Position numbers and translations under genes: made by a program
Part shown: piece after piece, positions 1-11,364 of the stretch
Layout: each line of letters starts with the position of its first letter
Position numbering within the stretch: the stretch's first letter is position 1
Source of the DNA: Coptis chinensis
Taxonomy: Eukaryota; Streptophyta; Magnoliopsida; Ranunculales; Ranunculaceae
Reading direction: 5' to 3'
Assembly (NCBI GenBank): GCA_015680905.1
Contig: CM027382.1
Coordinates: 26,757,501 to 26,821,500, forward strand
DNA length: 64,000 nt
Notes under the pieces: generated by a model
Databases searched by the model: none
What the model saw: only the letters and a program-made list of their open reading frames with translations
What the model was told of the DNA's origin: nothing

Positions 1-1836
1 TGCTATCTTTATCGAAAGAAATGTGGAAGAGGTGCTTTGTGTGATTAACTAAGTGGGTGTTCAAATGTCAGATATTGAATCAATGATATGTGCTATCCCA
101 AAGGTGAAAGAGCATATGTAGCTTTTTCTTTTGTTGTGTATTGGAAGTTGAACAAGTTTATATTGGTGTACAATGGTACAATGGGAACCAGATAACCTAC
201 TTTTTCATGAACTTGTGAGGCACATTGTTTCTCACATTGCAATAGATGTGAGTTAGCTAATGAAAATGAATTGCAGCAGGTGTATGGAACATAACAGGAG
301 CTGGGAAGAGGCAACTTCAATGTCTTCATTCTGGTTCCCCATTAGAATTTAAGACATGCAGCACTGCTTTGCTTGAAGCTATGAGGGAGTCTTGGGAAGA
401 GGTTAGGCATCTATATTATTTGAATTGGTATTGTTGGCTGTGTTATCTTCATTTGTAGCATGCACACTTATAGAATAAAATGTATATTGATTATGTTATT
501 TTCATCTAAGGCATATGCAAGTAATATATCAACTTATACTATATAGATTTCTTTTTTGCAGTCTATGTGTGTAAAAAGCCTGATCATATAGTAAGAACAA
601 AGACACCCATATATTGACAACACAAAAGTACTGTCATAATACTGAATGGTTTTCTAGAGATTTATTGCCAATATACAATACAAATCCATGAGGGCTATTT
701 TTTATTTCACTTGATTAAATTGAAATGGTTTTACGTGTATAACTTCAATCTAGAGAAAGCATGCAAAACATGATATGAGTTCATGTTATTGTGCTAAATG
801 AATCTGACATGTCATTGGCACAAACATTCGCCTGAGTACATCAAACAAAAATTGATGAAGTTTTACTAAGGAAATTGGCGACATTTGAGCGAGCCTGCAA
901 GCTAGCTCACTTTGGGGTTGGTAACTTGGTATTGCTTTTCTAGCATAAACTTTGGTAAAAGGACAAATAACTAAATAAGTGATGCAAATATCTTTCTTAA
1001 GCACTACGGTGTGTGCAGAAAACTTGTTCTTTCAGATAAGTCAAAGAACCATATACTATTGGAGTGTCTGTTGGGTATTCTTTTGTAGGTATTCATATTG
1101 GCTGGACTTGGAGGATGGAAGCTTCGTGGCATTGTGAAACCCAATCGAAGATCTGCCAATACAATTTGTCTTCCCATCCTCCTGAAATTTGTATAGCAAT
1201 ACTCCCAAGTGTGTTATCAATATATTATTTTTCGTTTTTGTAAGACTGCTAACCAAGTGCATATGCATCAAGTGTGGAAGCACCTTCTTTAGAGGCCAGT
1301 ACATTTTACATGAATGAGCACTCAGTAAAGGCTAGAAATATGTAACCCAACATTAGTTGTTTCTGATGCATTGAATGGGATCAGACTTGAGACCAGAACT
1401 ACTCAAGTGCACTTTAATATTAAGCTTACAACCTTCAAATTATAAAAGATAAGATAAAGCAAATTGAGGAAAGATTGAAGCTAGTGTTGTAGAGCAACTA
1501 TAAATTTTTACAATGTAAAAGTTTTTGTCTATGTAATAAAATTTTCCACTGTTGATCAGAGTTTAGAATTTTGCACATGCATTAAGATGTTTATTATCGA
1601 AAGAAATATTGCTCTTGCATATTTTTAGATTTTTTTTTATTATCTAATTTGTTTTTAGGTTGCCAATTTCAATAGCTATTGTGAACAGTAGTAGTACACT
1701 GACATAAAATAACTTCAGAAACTGAGGATGTACTAGCCAGGCTTCTTTCATCTCTTACTCACGTGGCAGAGCACTTGCATTTTTGCTACTGTAATATAGT
1801 TGATGTACGTTGGATATCAAAAATGGGAGTTGGTTA
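1..1836. other. no recognised gene; possible exon near 276-399
   Basis: I recognise no complete gene here. On the plus strand, positions 276-399 form an open stretch of about 40 codons that follows an AG and ends before GTTAGG, so it could be an internal exon. Its translation contains CSTALLEAMRESWEE, which I cannot assign to a family. A second open stretch at 1081-1230 (plus strand) follows TTTTGTAG and is also unassigned. Everything between is AT-rich with stops in all frames. These could be exons of a gene extending off the left edge or chance open frames; confidence is low. Confidence 0.2.
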
Positions 1837-1951
1837 ACCCAATCTTTGAAGTAGTAAATGAGATGTGCTCATTCCATAACACAATGTCAAGCTCCTGCCT
1901 CCCAATATGATCAGGAATTATTGGCCAGTTACTGTCGTCTTCCTTCACTAT
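1837..1951 (-). pseudogene. MAGO NASHI homologue, single-exon fragment
   Basis: MAGO is a core subunit of the exon junction complex, binding Y14 on spliced mRNA. Reading the minus strand, an acceptor-like GTTTCAG precedes an exon translating to [10 protein letters not shown], then [20 protein letters not shown] and IG, which closely follows the C-terminal half of plant MAGO (about 38 residues of a protein near 150). An insertion-like extra isoleucine lies in the WPIIPD stretch, and LWNEH replaces the usual LGNEH or MGNEH. Immediately after KIG the frame runs into unrelated sequence and a stop instead of the expected SLVDVQ segment. No upstream MAGO exon was found on this strand within several kb. 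I infer a truncated gene copy or captured exon rather than a working gene. Confidence 0.75.
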
Positions 1952-2418
1952 CTGAAACACAATTCCACCATTTAAAACCCATCCAAATCTGTAACACATG
2001 CATAACTACTTAACTATATACCTATCCAAATCATTTCTCCACGTACAAACCCAATATGAGCTGCAACCATAAGAGTGGTCTTGAAGACACCAACTCATTT
2101 GTTAATTGTTTCAGCAGCTAGCTATACAATCAAACTCCCCTTTTCTTCAAAGCAAAGTTACTGAGTCCTTATCAAATTATGTTCAAATGAATATATAGTT
2201 AGATAATAAGAGTTATTCAATATGAGAAATTGCACTAATACTTATGCCGCTCAATACATGGAACCTTCACAAATTCTACGAAAAACTCAATTTCCAAGTA
2301 ATATTCTCAAAAAAACATAGGGATATAAGCTACTAGCCTTAACGTAAAAATGAAAGAACTTCTCTAACTACTAATGAATATACTAATTGAATAACTTTTA
2401 ATCAAATATATAAAAGAA

Positions 2419-2772
2419 GGGCTACATTGACATCTTATTTTGACACCTTATTTTGACATTCACAACTTACACAATGAACTAAGGGCTAATTTTTGGTAGA
2501 GAAGATCTTCCTACCATGGATAGAATCTCCACAAAATATCAAGATATTTGAACATGTCTAACATTGTCAAAAGTTGTGTTTAAGTTTGATATTTATCTAA
2601 CGGTCTACAATTTTAACACTATTTTTAATAAAGCTAGACATATCCAATTGAGACGAATTTTTGTGGAGATTCTATCTATGGTATGTAGGAAGATCTTCTC
2701 TACCAAAAATCAACCCTTAGTTCATTGTGTAAGTTGTGGATGTCAAAATAAGATGCCAACGTAGTCTGACCC
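2419..2772. mobile_element. Mutator-like MITE with perfect 9-bp target duplication
   Basis: A 354-bp element with long terminal inverted repeats. The left end begins GGGCTACATTGACATCTTAT; the right end read on the other strand begins GGGTCAGACTACGTTGGCAT and then continues with the same TCTTATTTTGACA block. The arms pair for roughly 110 bp (about 2425-2537 with 2658-2765); the left arm carries a short internal duplication of the TTATTTTGACA motif. The flanks 2410-2418 and 2773-2781 are both ATAAAAGAA, a perfect 9-bp duplication, which is the signature of Mutator-like transposition. There is no coding capacity, so it would depend on a transposase in trans. Confidence 0.85.
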
Positions 2773-2781
2773 ATAAAAGAA

Positions 2782-4079
2782 ACAATAACTTTAATCACAT
2801 ACGGATTAGAACTTTCAAATTTCAACCAAAATCAGAAAAAAGAAAAGATAGCTAATAGTTTAAATTGGAAACTAGTATATCTATACAAAAAACATACACA
2901 ATTACAAGAAAGCAAAACATTGAATACCTTCTATTACATAGATACGAACATCAAGCAAAACTTTCAGATTTAAACTATCTAACTTATTTGAGCTTAAATT
3001 TGCAATACCAGATAAACAAAGTGTTGGCTACAGTTGAGAGACTACAAAGGGTTGTAATTTTTCCATCAATTAACCAAACAAGTAACTTGAAAATTCGAAA
3101 CTAGACTTTTGAAGCTAAATTTACCAGAGAAAATTCAGGAAAAATAAAATCAAACCTTGAAGAAGAAGATGGGGTATATTGGAACTAGTCTCCTGAATTC
3201 CAATCTTGAACCAAAATTCAGAGAACAAAAACAGCACAAACATTGAATTCGACCTTCCTCAGCTACAATAATAAAACTGAAGAAGAAACAAGATTGTCAT
3301 ACGAATTTGTCATATCATAATTCATATACCTCTATTAGTTGACAAAAAAACAACGTGAAATTGAATTTAACTCAAAGTTCAGTAAAGTTGAATTTTGTAA
3401 ACTCAAAGTGATCAAACAAAAGGAAAAATGTACACAAAAACACGAACAATCGATCAATACCCTAGAACTCCCTGAATAGAGAAATAAGTTGAGGTGAGGA
3501 AATAGAGAGAGTACCTGAGAAAAGCGGTAAATCTAACCTGGGTGTGGAGTTGAGATATAGTGGTGGCCGGCCTTTGGTGTGGAGTTGAGGTGGAGAGAGA
3601 CAATGGCGGTGTTGAGAACTGAAAATTTTCTATTTGAGACTTACAGAAAACAGAAAACAACAGCCAGTGAGTCCATCAATGACGACCAAAAACACTCGAG
3701 GTAGAACAAGGGCCATTAACCGTTTTTTTTTCCCTGAGGCAGATGTTGTTTTTAAGCCAAAATGGTGTAGTGTAAAACACAAAATACAAATCATATCTTT
3801 CCTAATACCAATATTTCTTAATATATAGTAAGCCCAGATGCAAAAATATTTTATATATTAGGTGACACCATATAGAAAATGATATGTCTGCAGTTGAAGT
3901 GCACATGATCATGCACTATTAGTTCAAGTTTGATGACAACACTATCAACAAGCTAAACTCATATGCCATGTTGTGCTTAAGATATGTTGAAAATTCGAAT
4001 TTTATAGCAATACTAGCTCATTATCATGGGAGAGATGCACAAGGTCCGCAAGTCAACAAAATATGCTCTGGAATGAGCC

Positions 4080-4114
<35 letters not shown>

Positions 4115-4756
4115 AATTGGCAAACATGTTTTAAATAAATCAGTAACTCTTTGATGCTGGCAAGGTTCGAGTCCTAGCCCTCTGGTACCATCACCCAAAA
4201 GTTTTATGGATTTTGCTAGTCGGCACATGCATGAGCCAATTTTTATGAGAAGAAAATGCTTAACTGGTTGGGTGAGGAATTGAGGATAGCTCATTCACAA
4301 CGGCTTTTAGCCCATTATTATATTTATTTTCCTTTTGAAACATTTGTTGAAATTGGTGAAACATTTTATAAGTTATTTTCTCCTTTGTGAACCGTCGAAT
4401 AAGTATATTACTCGGATTAAATTTTCTGACCATTCTTTGAATTTGTTATGTAATAGTGTATTTTGAGATCAGATTTAAAGAAGTTATTCACGAGTTTATC
4501 TATTTCTCTTAGAATAATAGGGAATGTGTGTAATTATCTGAAATAACAATAATCTTAGAAACAGGATTCGTGTTTGCAAACTCGTCTTTACCGTACTTAT
4601 TTTTCTCATGTAGTAAATTCCAGCTAGCAGGTGCCCTTGGCATTTGGATATTCTTTAGACCTCCAATCACGTGCATTCGCGTACTAGTAAAATTAATAAT
4701 AAAAAGAACTTCCCGCCAAATAATTCTGGTTTAACTGTTCTTCCTAGAATCACCAT
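2782..4756. other. no recognised gene; poly-T tract
   Basis: No gene or element is recognised. A homopolymer T run lies at about 4084-4113. The minus strand around 3450-3660 is CT-rich with an intron-like GTACTC...TTCAG segment and resembles the 5' untranslated region of a plant gene, but no coding exon could be assigned to it. Confidence 0.3.
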
Positions 4757-6862
4757 TTACCTACTCTTATTCTTGCTCCCAAACAACAAACTGAAGTAGA
4801 ATAAAATTCGGAAGAAAAATCCCCATGCAACCGTAATCCAGAAACAATTCCACTTGGTCAATTATGTAACTCCTTGTTGTTTCGGTATGTCCACCCTCTT
4901 GGTAACACAAGTGATGCTAGTAATATTCACCCAAAGTTTGGCTCAAAGTCTTCAACAAAGTTACCTTCAATGGGTCCGAAACAACTTGAAGCGACGTGTT
5001 ATCGAAGATCTGAGTACCTCTAATGAAGCATTTGACAGGGTCATCAAATTCGTTGAGCAACACGGCTTCGTATGGATACTTCACTAGTGAAATGTAATGG
5101 AACCAGATCCAATACGTTGGAATTCGATCCCGATTAATGAAGAATCCACTTAAGATGGAGAAGAAAGTATGAGGGAATTGCCACGACTATAGTATAGCCC
5201 AACAAAACATGAGGGATTACACCAGATAAGAAAGTGACAAAAGAACTTCCAGCCCAAAATGCACCAAGGGTCATCAAGAAGAAGAAAGCGAATCCAGACA
5301 ATCCACCACCAAGACCCACAGCAAAGAAAGTTATAGAGGCAAACGCAATTGAAAGAAGAATTATAGGCGGCACAGCATCAATCGATCGCGCTATAACATA
5401 AGATGAACGACGATAAGCATTATACGCAGTCTCTTGCATAAGTATGTACCTTTCTTGGAGGAAAACTGGAAAGGCATTAGCACAAGTGTAGTATGTAGTA
5501 GACATAGCGAACGCGAAAAAGCTTATTCTTTCTTGAGTGCCTCTAGGTGTATTGTCTAATTGCCAGAACATAGTAGCTAAAATGAACCCGGTAACAACAA
5601 CTGCTCCGATCGGACTCCAAATAGCTCCAGTGTTCGCCACGAATTCATGGTGGGCCTCTGTATTAGAACAATGATTTCTTTCCAGAACCTCCAGAACCAA
5701 TTCGTAAACCTTGACACAGTCGATTTAGAATTGTTATTAGTAGCACCTGACACTAATTTCCCTCTTGAAATGCTAGCAGTAATCGCGTCTTTCAGTGATA
5801 AACTCCTTCCATTTTCCTTAAAGGGATGTAGGACGTTTCATATTCTCCCACGACTTATTGAACTCCACCAAGTTACTAGTCCCAGCAGAGAAGACTTCCA
5901 GTTCTCGAATCAAATCGAGTGCAAATTCAGTCCGGTTCTCGTTCTCCGGAATCGGATGTCCAAATTCGGAGAACCGGACTGAATTTGCACTCGATTTGAT
6001 TCGAGAACTGGAAGTCTTCTCTGCTGGGACTAGTAACTTGGTGGAGTTCAATAAGTCGTGGGAGATCGCGAATATGAAATGTCCTAGATCTCTTGAGGAA
6101 ACTGGAAGGAGTTTATCGCTGAAAGACGCGATTACTGCTAGCATTTCAAGAGGGAAATTAGTGTCAGGTGCTACTAATAACAATTCTAAATCGACTGTGT
6201 CAAGGTTTACGAATTGGTTCTGGAGGTTCTGGAAAGAAATCATTGTTCTAATACAGCGGTCGATGTCCAAATTCGGAGAAGTATAGTGGGATAGTTGATG
6301 GTGAACCATAGAACACAGTTTGGCCTCTTGATAGAAAACTCAGCTTATCAAGTAAACTGATGATTCTATAACTAGGCTGATGAATTGGTATGATCACAAC
6401 ACTTCCACTCTTCGCAATCCTTTGTAAAACCTTCACAACCATAAAAGCACTAGTAGAATCAAACCCAGATATAGGCTCATCAAGAAATAAGATTATAAGA
6501 TCATGAATTATATCAATCCCAATCGAAACACTTCGCCTTTCTCCACCAGACACACCTCTATGCCTCTCATTACCTATAACAGTCTTTGCCCCGTTCCTCA
6601 AGCCTAATTGATTAATCAAAGCTTGAACTCTAGCTTTCTTCTTTGACCTGGACAGTGACCGAGGCAACCAAAACTCAGCAAAGAACATGAGTGTTTCTTC
6701 AACTGTTAACATAGGGTAAAGAAGATCATCTTGCCTCACATAAGCTGAAATAGTCTTCTATAACCACGATTCGAGTGGCTCTCTGTTTCAAGCTATCTTT
6801 CGGAATCCGATTAGCTAAAGCGTCTATCAAAGTCGATTTACCCGACCCACTTCCACCAAGCT
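4757..6862 (-). pseudogene. ABCG half-size transporter (WBC type), broken copy
   Basis: Intact relatives are plasma-membrane ABC half-transporters that export lipidic or hydrophobic compounds. Reading from high to low coordinates: Walker A GGSGSGKST (about 6830-6857); a deletion between the Walker A helix and [20 protein letters not shown] signature [12 protein letters not shown]; Walker B LFLDEP with D-loop SGFDSTSA; H-loop IHQPSY; then the linker and a membrane domain with [20 protein letters not shown] and YAGSS-like helices. Defects visible: about 130 N-terminal residues before Walker A are absent, an inverted duplication interrupts the linker, a frameshift lies near 5150-5160, a further frameshift lies downstream, and there is an in-frame TAA at 4862-4864. 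Residual similarity runs to a stop at 4757-4759. The motifs fit the plant clade containing ABCG1/2/6/16/20. The locus cannot encode a working transporter. Confidence 0.9.
5658..6256. repeat. inverted duplication (hairpin) inside the ABCG pseudogene
   Basis: Left arm 5658-5940 and right arm 5969-6256 are near-complete reverse complements (about 285 bp each) separated by 28 bp. Both encode the same ABCG linker segment (EFALDLIRELE through ISRGKLVSGATN), the left arm in the gene's minus-strand sense and the right arm in antisense. The 18-bp string GATGTCCAAATTCGGAGA occurs at both boundaries of the inverted copy (5955-5972 and 6262-6279), which suggests snap-back or template-switch copying. A transcript across it would fold into a long hairpin. 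Confidence 0.92.
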
Positions 6863-7424
6863 CTTTAAATTTATGGTTACAGTGACAACAAACGGTCACA
6901 TACTGTCATGCTGGGCTGGTGTGAAGATTTTTTTTTCTGTTCTGACCAAGTATGAAGGAATGAATTGAAACTATATTTTCTGAAGTAGTAGGTTTAAAGT
7001 ACGTAGTACACCTTTTTTCTAGGTTCTAGTTGAGAAGAAGAGGGAGAGAGAGAGAGACACTTGAGGGATACTTTAATTTCATGTTGCATGGGGTAGTTGT
7101 ACTTATAGGAATGTTTTTGAGTCTATCCCCCTCCATAAATTTTGTACTCCTTGTATAGTACTTGGTTTATCTATCCCAACATCCAATATATCCATCATTG
7201 TTACCTGTTTTGTGTATCATTGTTGACCACCAAATAGTGGTAAGCTTCAAACATTATCGATCTAGGAAAAACATGAACAAGATTATTGTTACCTATTATC
7301 CAACATTTTCTCGTTTTGCGTTAATTCATGATGTAATGATTATTGTGAGTTGGATTTACTCTGATCTTATGTGCACACATGAAGAAGATTTTTTGCAATT
7401 TTGAGTAGTTTACTGTTTGCATAG
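6863..7424. other. no recognised feature
   Basis: AT-rich sequence with a GA-rich microsatellite-like patch at about 7034-7060. No gene, repeat or clear target-site duplication was recognised; the exact 5' boundary of the LINE that follows is not fixed. Confidence 0.3.
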
Positions 7425-7439
7425 ATCTCAAGTCATGTA

Positions 7440-8080
7440 GCTACACTATTAATGAACCTTGGTGCATCAGCGGTGATTTTAATAGTGTGCTTTCCTCTTC
7501 CGAAAGATATGGAAGTTTAATTCACCCAAGAGAAGTTGACGATTTCTTAGAATGTGTAAACACTCTCGAGGTGCATGATCTACAGTACACAGGAAGCTTC
7601 TTTACCTGGACTAACAATTCAGAGGGTAGAGAAAGAAGGAGCTCCAAAATCGACAGATGCCTAGTAAACCAAGAGTGGTACAACTCCTTCCCAGCTGCCC
7701 AAGCAAAGTTTCTACCCAAAGGAGTTTCTGATCACTCACCGATGGTACTAAATTGGTATGAAACCCCTAATTTTGTTTACCCATTTAGGTTCTGCAATGC
7801 TTGGGTGCTTCACAATTCTTTTATGCAAACTGTTTCTGAGGCCTGGAACATGCAAGTGATAGGCAATCCAGTCTATATCTTAGCTCAAAAGCAGAAAACT
7901 CTCAAGGGGATCCTAAAGAGCTGGTCAAGAGAAAACTTTTCAGATGTGGGTAAGAAAGCTGAAGAAGCCAGAATTAAGATGTTCACTATCCAAGAAAAAC
8001 TACAAACTGTCCAAGAAAAACTACAAACTAACAAGCTGAAGAAGCGAATAATTCTCTTATTCAAGAAGAAAGGGCAGTAA
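7440..8080 (+). pseudogene. LINE 1 endonuclease C-terminus and linker
   Basis: In frame from about 7440 the sequence reads EPWCISGDFNSVLSSSERYG, the GDFN motif region of L1-type AP endonucleases, and later SKIDRCLVN and GVSDHSPMVL, the conserved SDHSP motif. The endonuclease nicks target DNA to prime reverse transcription. The first strand-cleavage motifs, further N-terminal, are absent because of truncation. A 27-bp internal direct duplication encodes the repeated IQEKLQT/VQEKLQT near 7985-8030. The frame stops at 8078-8080; similarity continues in the same direction to the reverse transcriptase, with one more stop at about 8128, so ORF2 was once continuous. Confidence 0.85.
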
Positions 8081-8148
8081 GAGAGGTTTATATAGAGCTC
8101 ATGAAGATGGAGTATGAGGAATTAAGATAGAGAGCAGGTTGTACGTGG

Positions 8149-10047
8149 ATGGTTCAAGGTGATAGATGCACTGCTTTTTTTCATAACATTCTCAAGGAAA
8201 GAAAACAAAGGAATAAAGTCTGGACAATTTCTGATGGTGAAGGTCTATTGATCTCAGAACATGATAAAGTAGTGGATTTAATAGTTGAACACTATAAATC
8301 TCTACTAGGTGATACTTCTCAAGCTGATATTCAAGTTATTCAAGATATCACAAATGTGCCAACAGTAACTGAAGCTCAAGCTGCACAATTAGAAGTACAG
8401 ATTGAAAAAGAAGAGATTAGAGAAGCACTCTTCTCGATGGACAACTATAAAGCCCCAGGGCCAGATGGATATAATGCTTTCTTCTATAAGAAGTGTTGGT
8501 CCATTGTTGGGGTAGATCTAATGAATGCAGTAAAGTTTGTACTGAGCTCTCACACCATGCCGAGTGGGTTTAACTCTACTTTTATATCGCTGGTTCCTAA
8601 AGTACCAAACCCTGGAAAGGTGAATGATTATAGGCCTATTGCCTGCTGCAATGTTACCTATAAATGTGTGGCAAAGGTCCTGGTTAACAGATTGAAGCCT
8701 ATATTACCTAACCTTATTGGTTTCAACCAGTCAGCATTTGTACCTTCAAGATCTATACAAGACAATCTCCTCCTCTCTCATGAGTTGCTAAGAAACTATA
8801 AGAGAAGATATACATCACCAAGATGTGCTTTGAAGGTGGATATTAGTAAAGCCTATGACTCTGTTCATTGGGATGCTTTACATGTCATGCTTCAAAAGAT
8901 GAGAATACCCCAACAAGTCATTCTATGGCTACAGTTATGCTACTCCACCCCTTTCTATTCTATCATCATCAATGGGAAGCCCGAGAGCTACTTTAAAGGA
9001 AAGAGGGGCCTCAGACAAGGAGACCCCTTGTCACCTTACTTGTTTGTTATAGTCATGGAAGGATTGAGCAAACTTTTATTGAAGGGATTAACTAATTCTT
9101 CTATAAAAGCTCACCCAAAATGTAAAAAGCTCAAGGTCGTGAACCTATGTTTTGTAGATGACCTGTTAGTTTTCTTTAAAGGTGATATGGAATCTGCACT
9201 AGCTGTAAAGGGTATCCTCATGAAATTTTCAGAAGGAACTGGCCTTAAGGTAAACTTGCAGAAGACTTCCTTGATCACTGGAGGTTTAACAATCGAAGAA
9301 GGAACACTCATGTCATCAAACTTGGGAGTGCAGTTAGCTCAAGAGCATATAACTTTTCTTGGTCTCCCTCTCATTTCCTCAAGATTGGGGATTAAGGACT
9401 GCCAACCTCTTATAGAGAGAATAACTACAAGAATCAAAAGTTGGAAAACAAGAATTTTATCTCATGTGGGAAGGTTGCAATTGATTCACTCAGTTCTCTC
9501 CTCTTTCCATGTGTATTGGGCAAGAACTTTTGTCTTGCCAGAGACAGTTATATCTCAAGTTTCAAAAATTTGTGCGAAGTTTCTTTGGAGTGGCCCAGAT
9601 ATGGAAAGAAAAATGCATCACGCAAGTAAAGAATGTTTGGCACTAACAAAGAAAGAAGGTGGGTTGGGAATCATGAATCTAGGACTATGGAATAAGGCAT
9701 CCTATCGTGGGCTCATATTCAAGATAGTTACTAAAGAGGAAAGTTTATGGGTCAAATGGACTTGGAGTCACCATATTAAGGATAAGAACTTCTGGTCAAT
9801 GTCATGCCCAAAGGAGTGCTCGTGGGTGTGGAGGAACTTACTTGAGTTAAGAAAGGTGGCTTCAAAGTTCATTAAGTATAGTATTTCAACAGGTAATGAA
9901 ACTTCTCTCTGGTATGACCTATGGTGCTCACAACGCCCTCTCATTGAAGACCTAAATGCCAGGAATGAAATCCATCTGCCTTTGGAGTCCAAGGTAAGTG
10001 AGTTGATCAGCTCGGGTACATGGAATGCCCTTGTGCATAATTTGTAA
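8149..10047 (+). CDS. LINE 1 reverse transcriptase, 632-codon open frame
   Basis: An uninterrupted frame of 632 codons with the order expected of plant L1 reverse transcriptase: KAPGPDGYNAFFYKKCW (about residues 100-117), LIPK-like FISLVPKVPNPGKVNDYRPI, NQSAFVPSRSIQDNLLLSHE, LKVDISKAYDSVHW (first catalytic aspartate), GLRQGDPLSPYLFVIVME, and LCFVDDLLVFFKGD, where FVDD stands in for the usual YADD or FADD with both catalytic aspartates present. The thumb region continues with VHVGRLQLIHSVL-type motifs and FLWSG. The start at 8149 is just the first methionine after the upstream stop; the true ORF2 began far upstream. This is the best preserved coding frame in the window. Confidence 0.9.
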   Translation: MVQGDRCTAFFHNILKERKQRNKVWTISDGEGLLISEHDKVVDLIVEHYKSLLGDTSQADIQVIQDITNVPTVTEAQAAQLEVQIEKEEIREALFSMDNYKAPGPDGYNAFFYKKCWSIVGVDLMNAVKFVLSSHTMPSGFNSTFISLVPKVPNPGKVNDYRPIACCNVTYKCVAKVLVNRLKPILPNLIGFNQSAFVPSRSIQDNLLLSHELLRNYKRRYTSPRCALKVDISKAYDSVHWDALHVMLQKMRIPQQVILWLQLCYSTPFYSIIINGKPESYFKGKRGLRQGDPLSPYLFVIVMEGLSKLLLKGLTNSSIKAHPKCKKLKVVNLCFVDDLLVFFKGDMESALAVKGILMKFSEGTGLKVNLQKTSLITGGLTIEEGTLMSSNLGVQLAQEHITFLGLPLISSRLGIKDCQPLIERITTRIKSWKTRILSHVGRLQLIHSVLSSFHVYWARTFVLPETVISQVSKICAKFLWSGPDMERKMHHASKECLALTKKEGGLGIMNLGLWNKASYRGLIFKIVTKEESLWVKWTWSHHIKDKNFWSMSCPKECSWVWRNLLELRKVASKFIKYSISTGNETSLWYDLWCSQRPLIEDLNARNEIHLPLESKVSELISSGTWNALVHNL

Positions 10048-10706
10048 AATTCTGAACTGAGAAACAAAATCTTAAACATTGAGATTAACACATTCCTCAA
10101 CTCAGATAGAATTATCTGGACGCCAAATCCTAGAGGTACATACAGTTCTATATCTGCCTACAATGCTTTGAGAGTCCCTAGGGAGAGGGTAAGATGGTAT
10201 AATCTGGTTTGGGGGAAAATGGTTATGCCTAAGCACTCGTTTACTGCATGGCAATTGTTTCTTTGGTAATTTACCGACTCAAAGCGGAGACTTGTCAAGA
10301 AAAAGGTGTTGAATAACTCTTCATGTTGTTTGTGCAACAATTAGAGGAGAATTCAAAGCATCCGTTCTTTGAATGTGTATCTGATAAAACCATTTGGGAG
10401 GAAGTAAAATTGCTACTAGGATGTCAACCTGCTGCTTTGAGCTCAAATGAAGAATGGTGGTACCTTATAGGTAACTGTAGCATGAATTCTTTACAAGCAG
10501 AGATCACCAAAATCTACATCTGTGCTACGATCTACTATGTGTGGATTGAGAGAAACCAGAGAAGATTCCAAAACAAAAGGCAACCAGCTCAGGTGGTAAA
10601 ACAGAGGCTCCTTCAAGATATGAAAGTGTATGTACAAAGTCAATTGGATGAAGTCAAGAATATCTATAGTGATAGAATGTTCTTGGACAGACTTGCATTG
10701 GTATAA
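10048..10706 (+). pseudogene. LINE 1 zf-RVT region
   Basis: After the stop at 10045-10047 similarity continues through stops and frame changes. Positions 10323-10706 form an open frame with HPFFECVSDKTIWEEVKLLL and YVWIERNQRRFQ, the zinc-binding zf-RVT region and following helix of plant LINE ORF2 proteins, in which a conserved Cys/His cluster precedes the tryptophan. The cysteine-rich start falls across the break near 10320 (CCLCNN on the plus strand), so the domain is split between frames. Confidence 0.75.
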
Positions 10707-10744
10707 TGGTGAGATACCGAAACTATGCTCAGAAGTTCTGCGAA

Positions 10745-11236
10745 TGGTTAAAGCCAGAACAAGATATGTTTAAATTGAATACTGATGGTGCAGTGTCTGA
10801 TGATCGGTGTGGAACATGAGGAACAATAAGAGATTGTGAGGGAAATATTACAATGTGCTTCTCGGGTTCAGGAGGGATGAAGTCTGTCTTATTTCAAGAA
10901 CTAAAGGCAATATTGCAAGGTCTCTATGGTTGTCAGAGTATTAACATTCTAAAGGTGGAGGTAGCATCAGACTCTCTTAGGTTTATCAAGATTCTCTTGG
11001 GTAAGGAGAAAATACCATGGTACTGTGTCAATCTAGTCAAAGAGATTAAGGCAGTTTATGCTAACTTTTCTGTCATTAGGTTCATACATGTCTATAGAGA
11101 ATGTAATAGGGCAGCAGACTTTCTAGCAGCACTTTCAAATGTAAATGATGTCCTCTATTTTGTTCCTCCTCTAGACAACAGACTGACATGTATTGTGGAG
11201 GAGGATAAAAGAGGTCAAGTTTATATAAGAGTTTAA
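10745..11236 (+). pseudogene. LINE 1 C-terminal RNase H domain
   Basis: Sequence reads KLNTDGAVSDDRCGT, a stop (TGA at about 10816, where tryptophan is expected), then GTIRDCEGN, ELKAILQGLYGCQ, VEVASDSLRFIKIL, and FIHVYRECNRAADFLAALSN. These match the RVT_3 type RNase H of plant LINEs: DG with the first aspartate, the E in ELKA, SDS with the third acidic residue, and the HVYRECNRAAD motif. One stop apart, the domain is complete. It would remove the RNA strand after cDNA synthesis. Confidence 0.85.
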
Positions 11237-11364
11237 TACAGGTAGGGGTCTGCCTAACCCCAAAAACTTATTCAAAAAAAAAAAAACTACTTTCATTTTC
11301 ACTACTTATTTGTACTAAATTACTAATGCAACTGTCTTAATTTGTTTTTCTTGATTGTGTCTAG

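Larger units (their letters stand above)
7425..11286 (+). mobile_element. LINE 1: L1-type plant non-LTR retrotransposon, 5'-truncated
   Basis: Order of parts: C-terminal piece of the AP endonuclease, reverse transcriptase, zf-RVT zinc-knuckle region and C-terminal RNase H, ending in a 3' untranslated region and an A tail at about 11274-11286. ORF1 and most of the endonuclease are missing, as usual for 5'-truncated LINE copies. I could not find a convincing target-site duplication, so the left boundary is set where endonuclease similarity begins. The 3' end lies about 80 bp upstream of the first recognisable cyclin D exon. Confidence 0.9.

Noticed and set aside
4084..4114. T run as the tail of a minus-strand LINE or retrocopy
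   Set aside because: No LINE or exon-like sequence on its upstream (right-hand) side and no target duplication seen.
5647..6286. Plus-strand open frames of 111 and 142 codons over the ABCG locus
   Set aside because: They are the inverted arm of the hairpin read on the other strand; the sense of the ABCG gene is minus.
7069..7090. Target duplication of LINE 1 (TACTTTAATTTCAT against TACTTTCATTTTCACT after the tail)
   Set aside because: Imperfect and about 350 bp away from where LINE similarity begins; not convincing.
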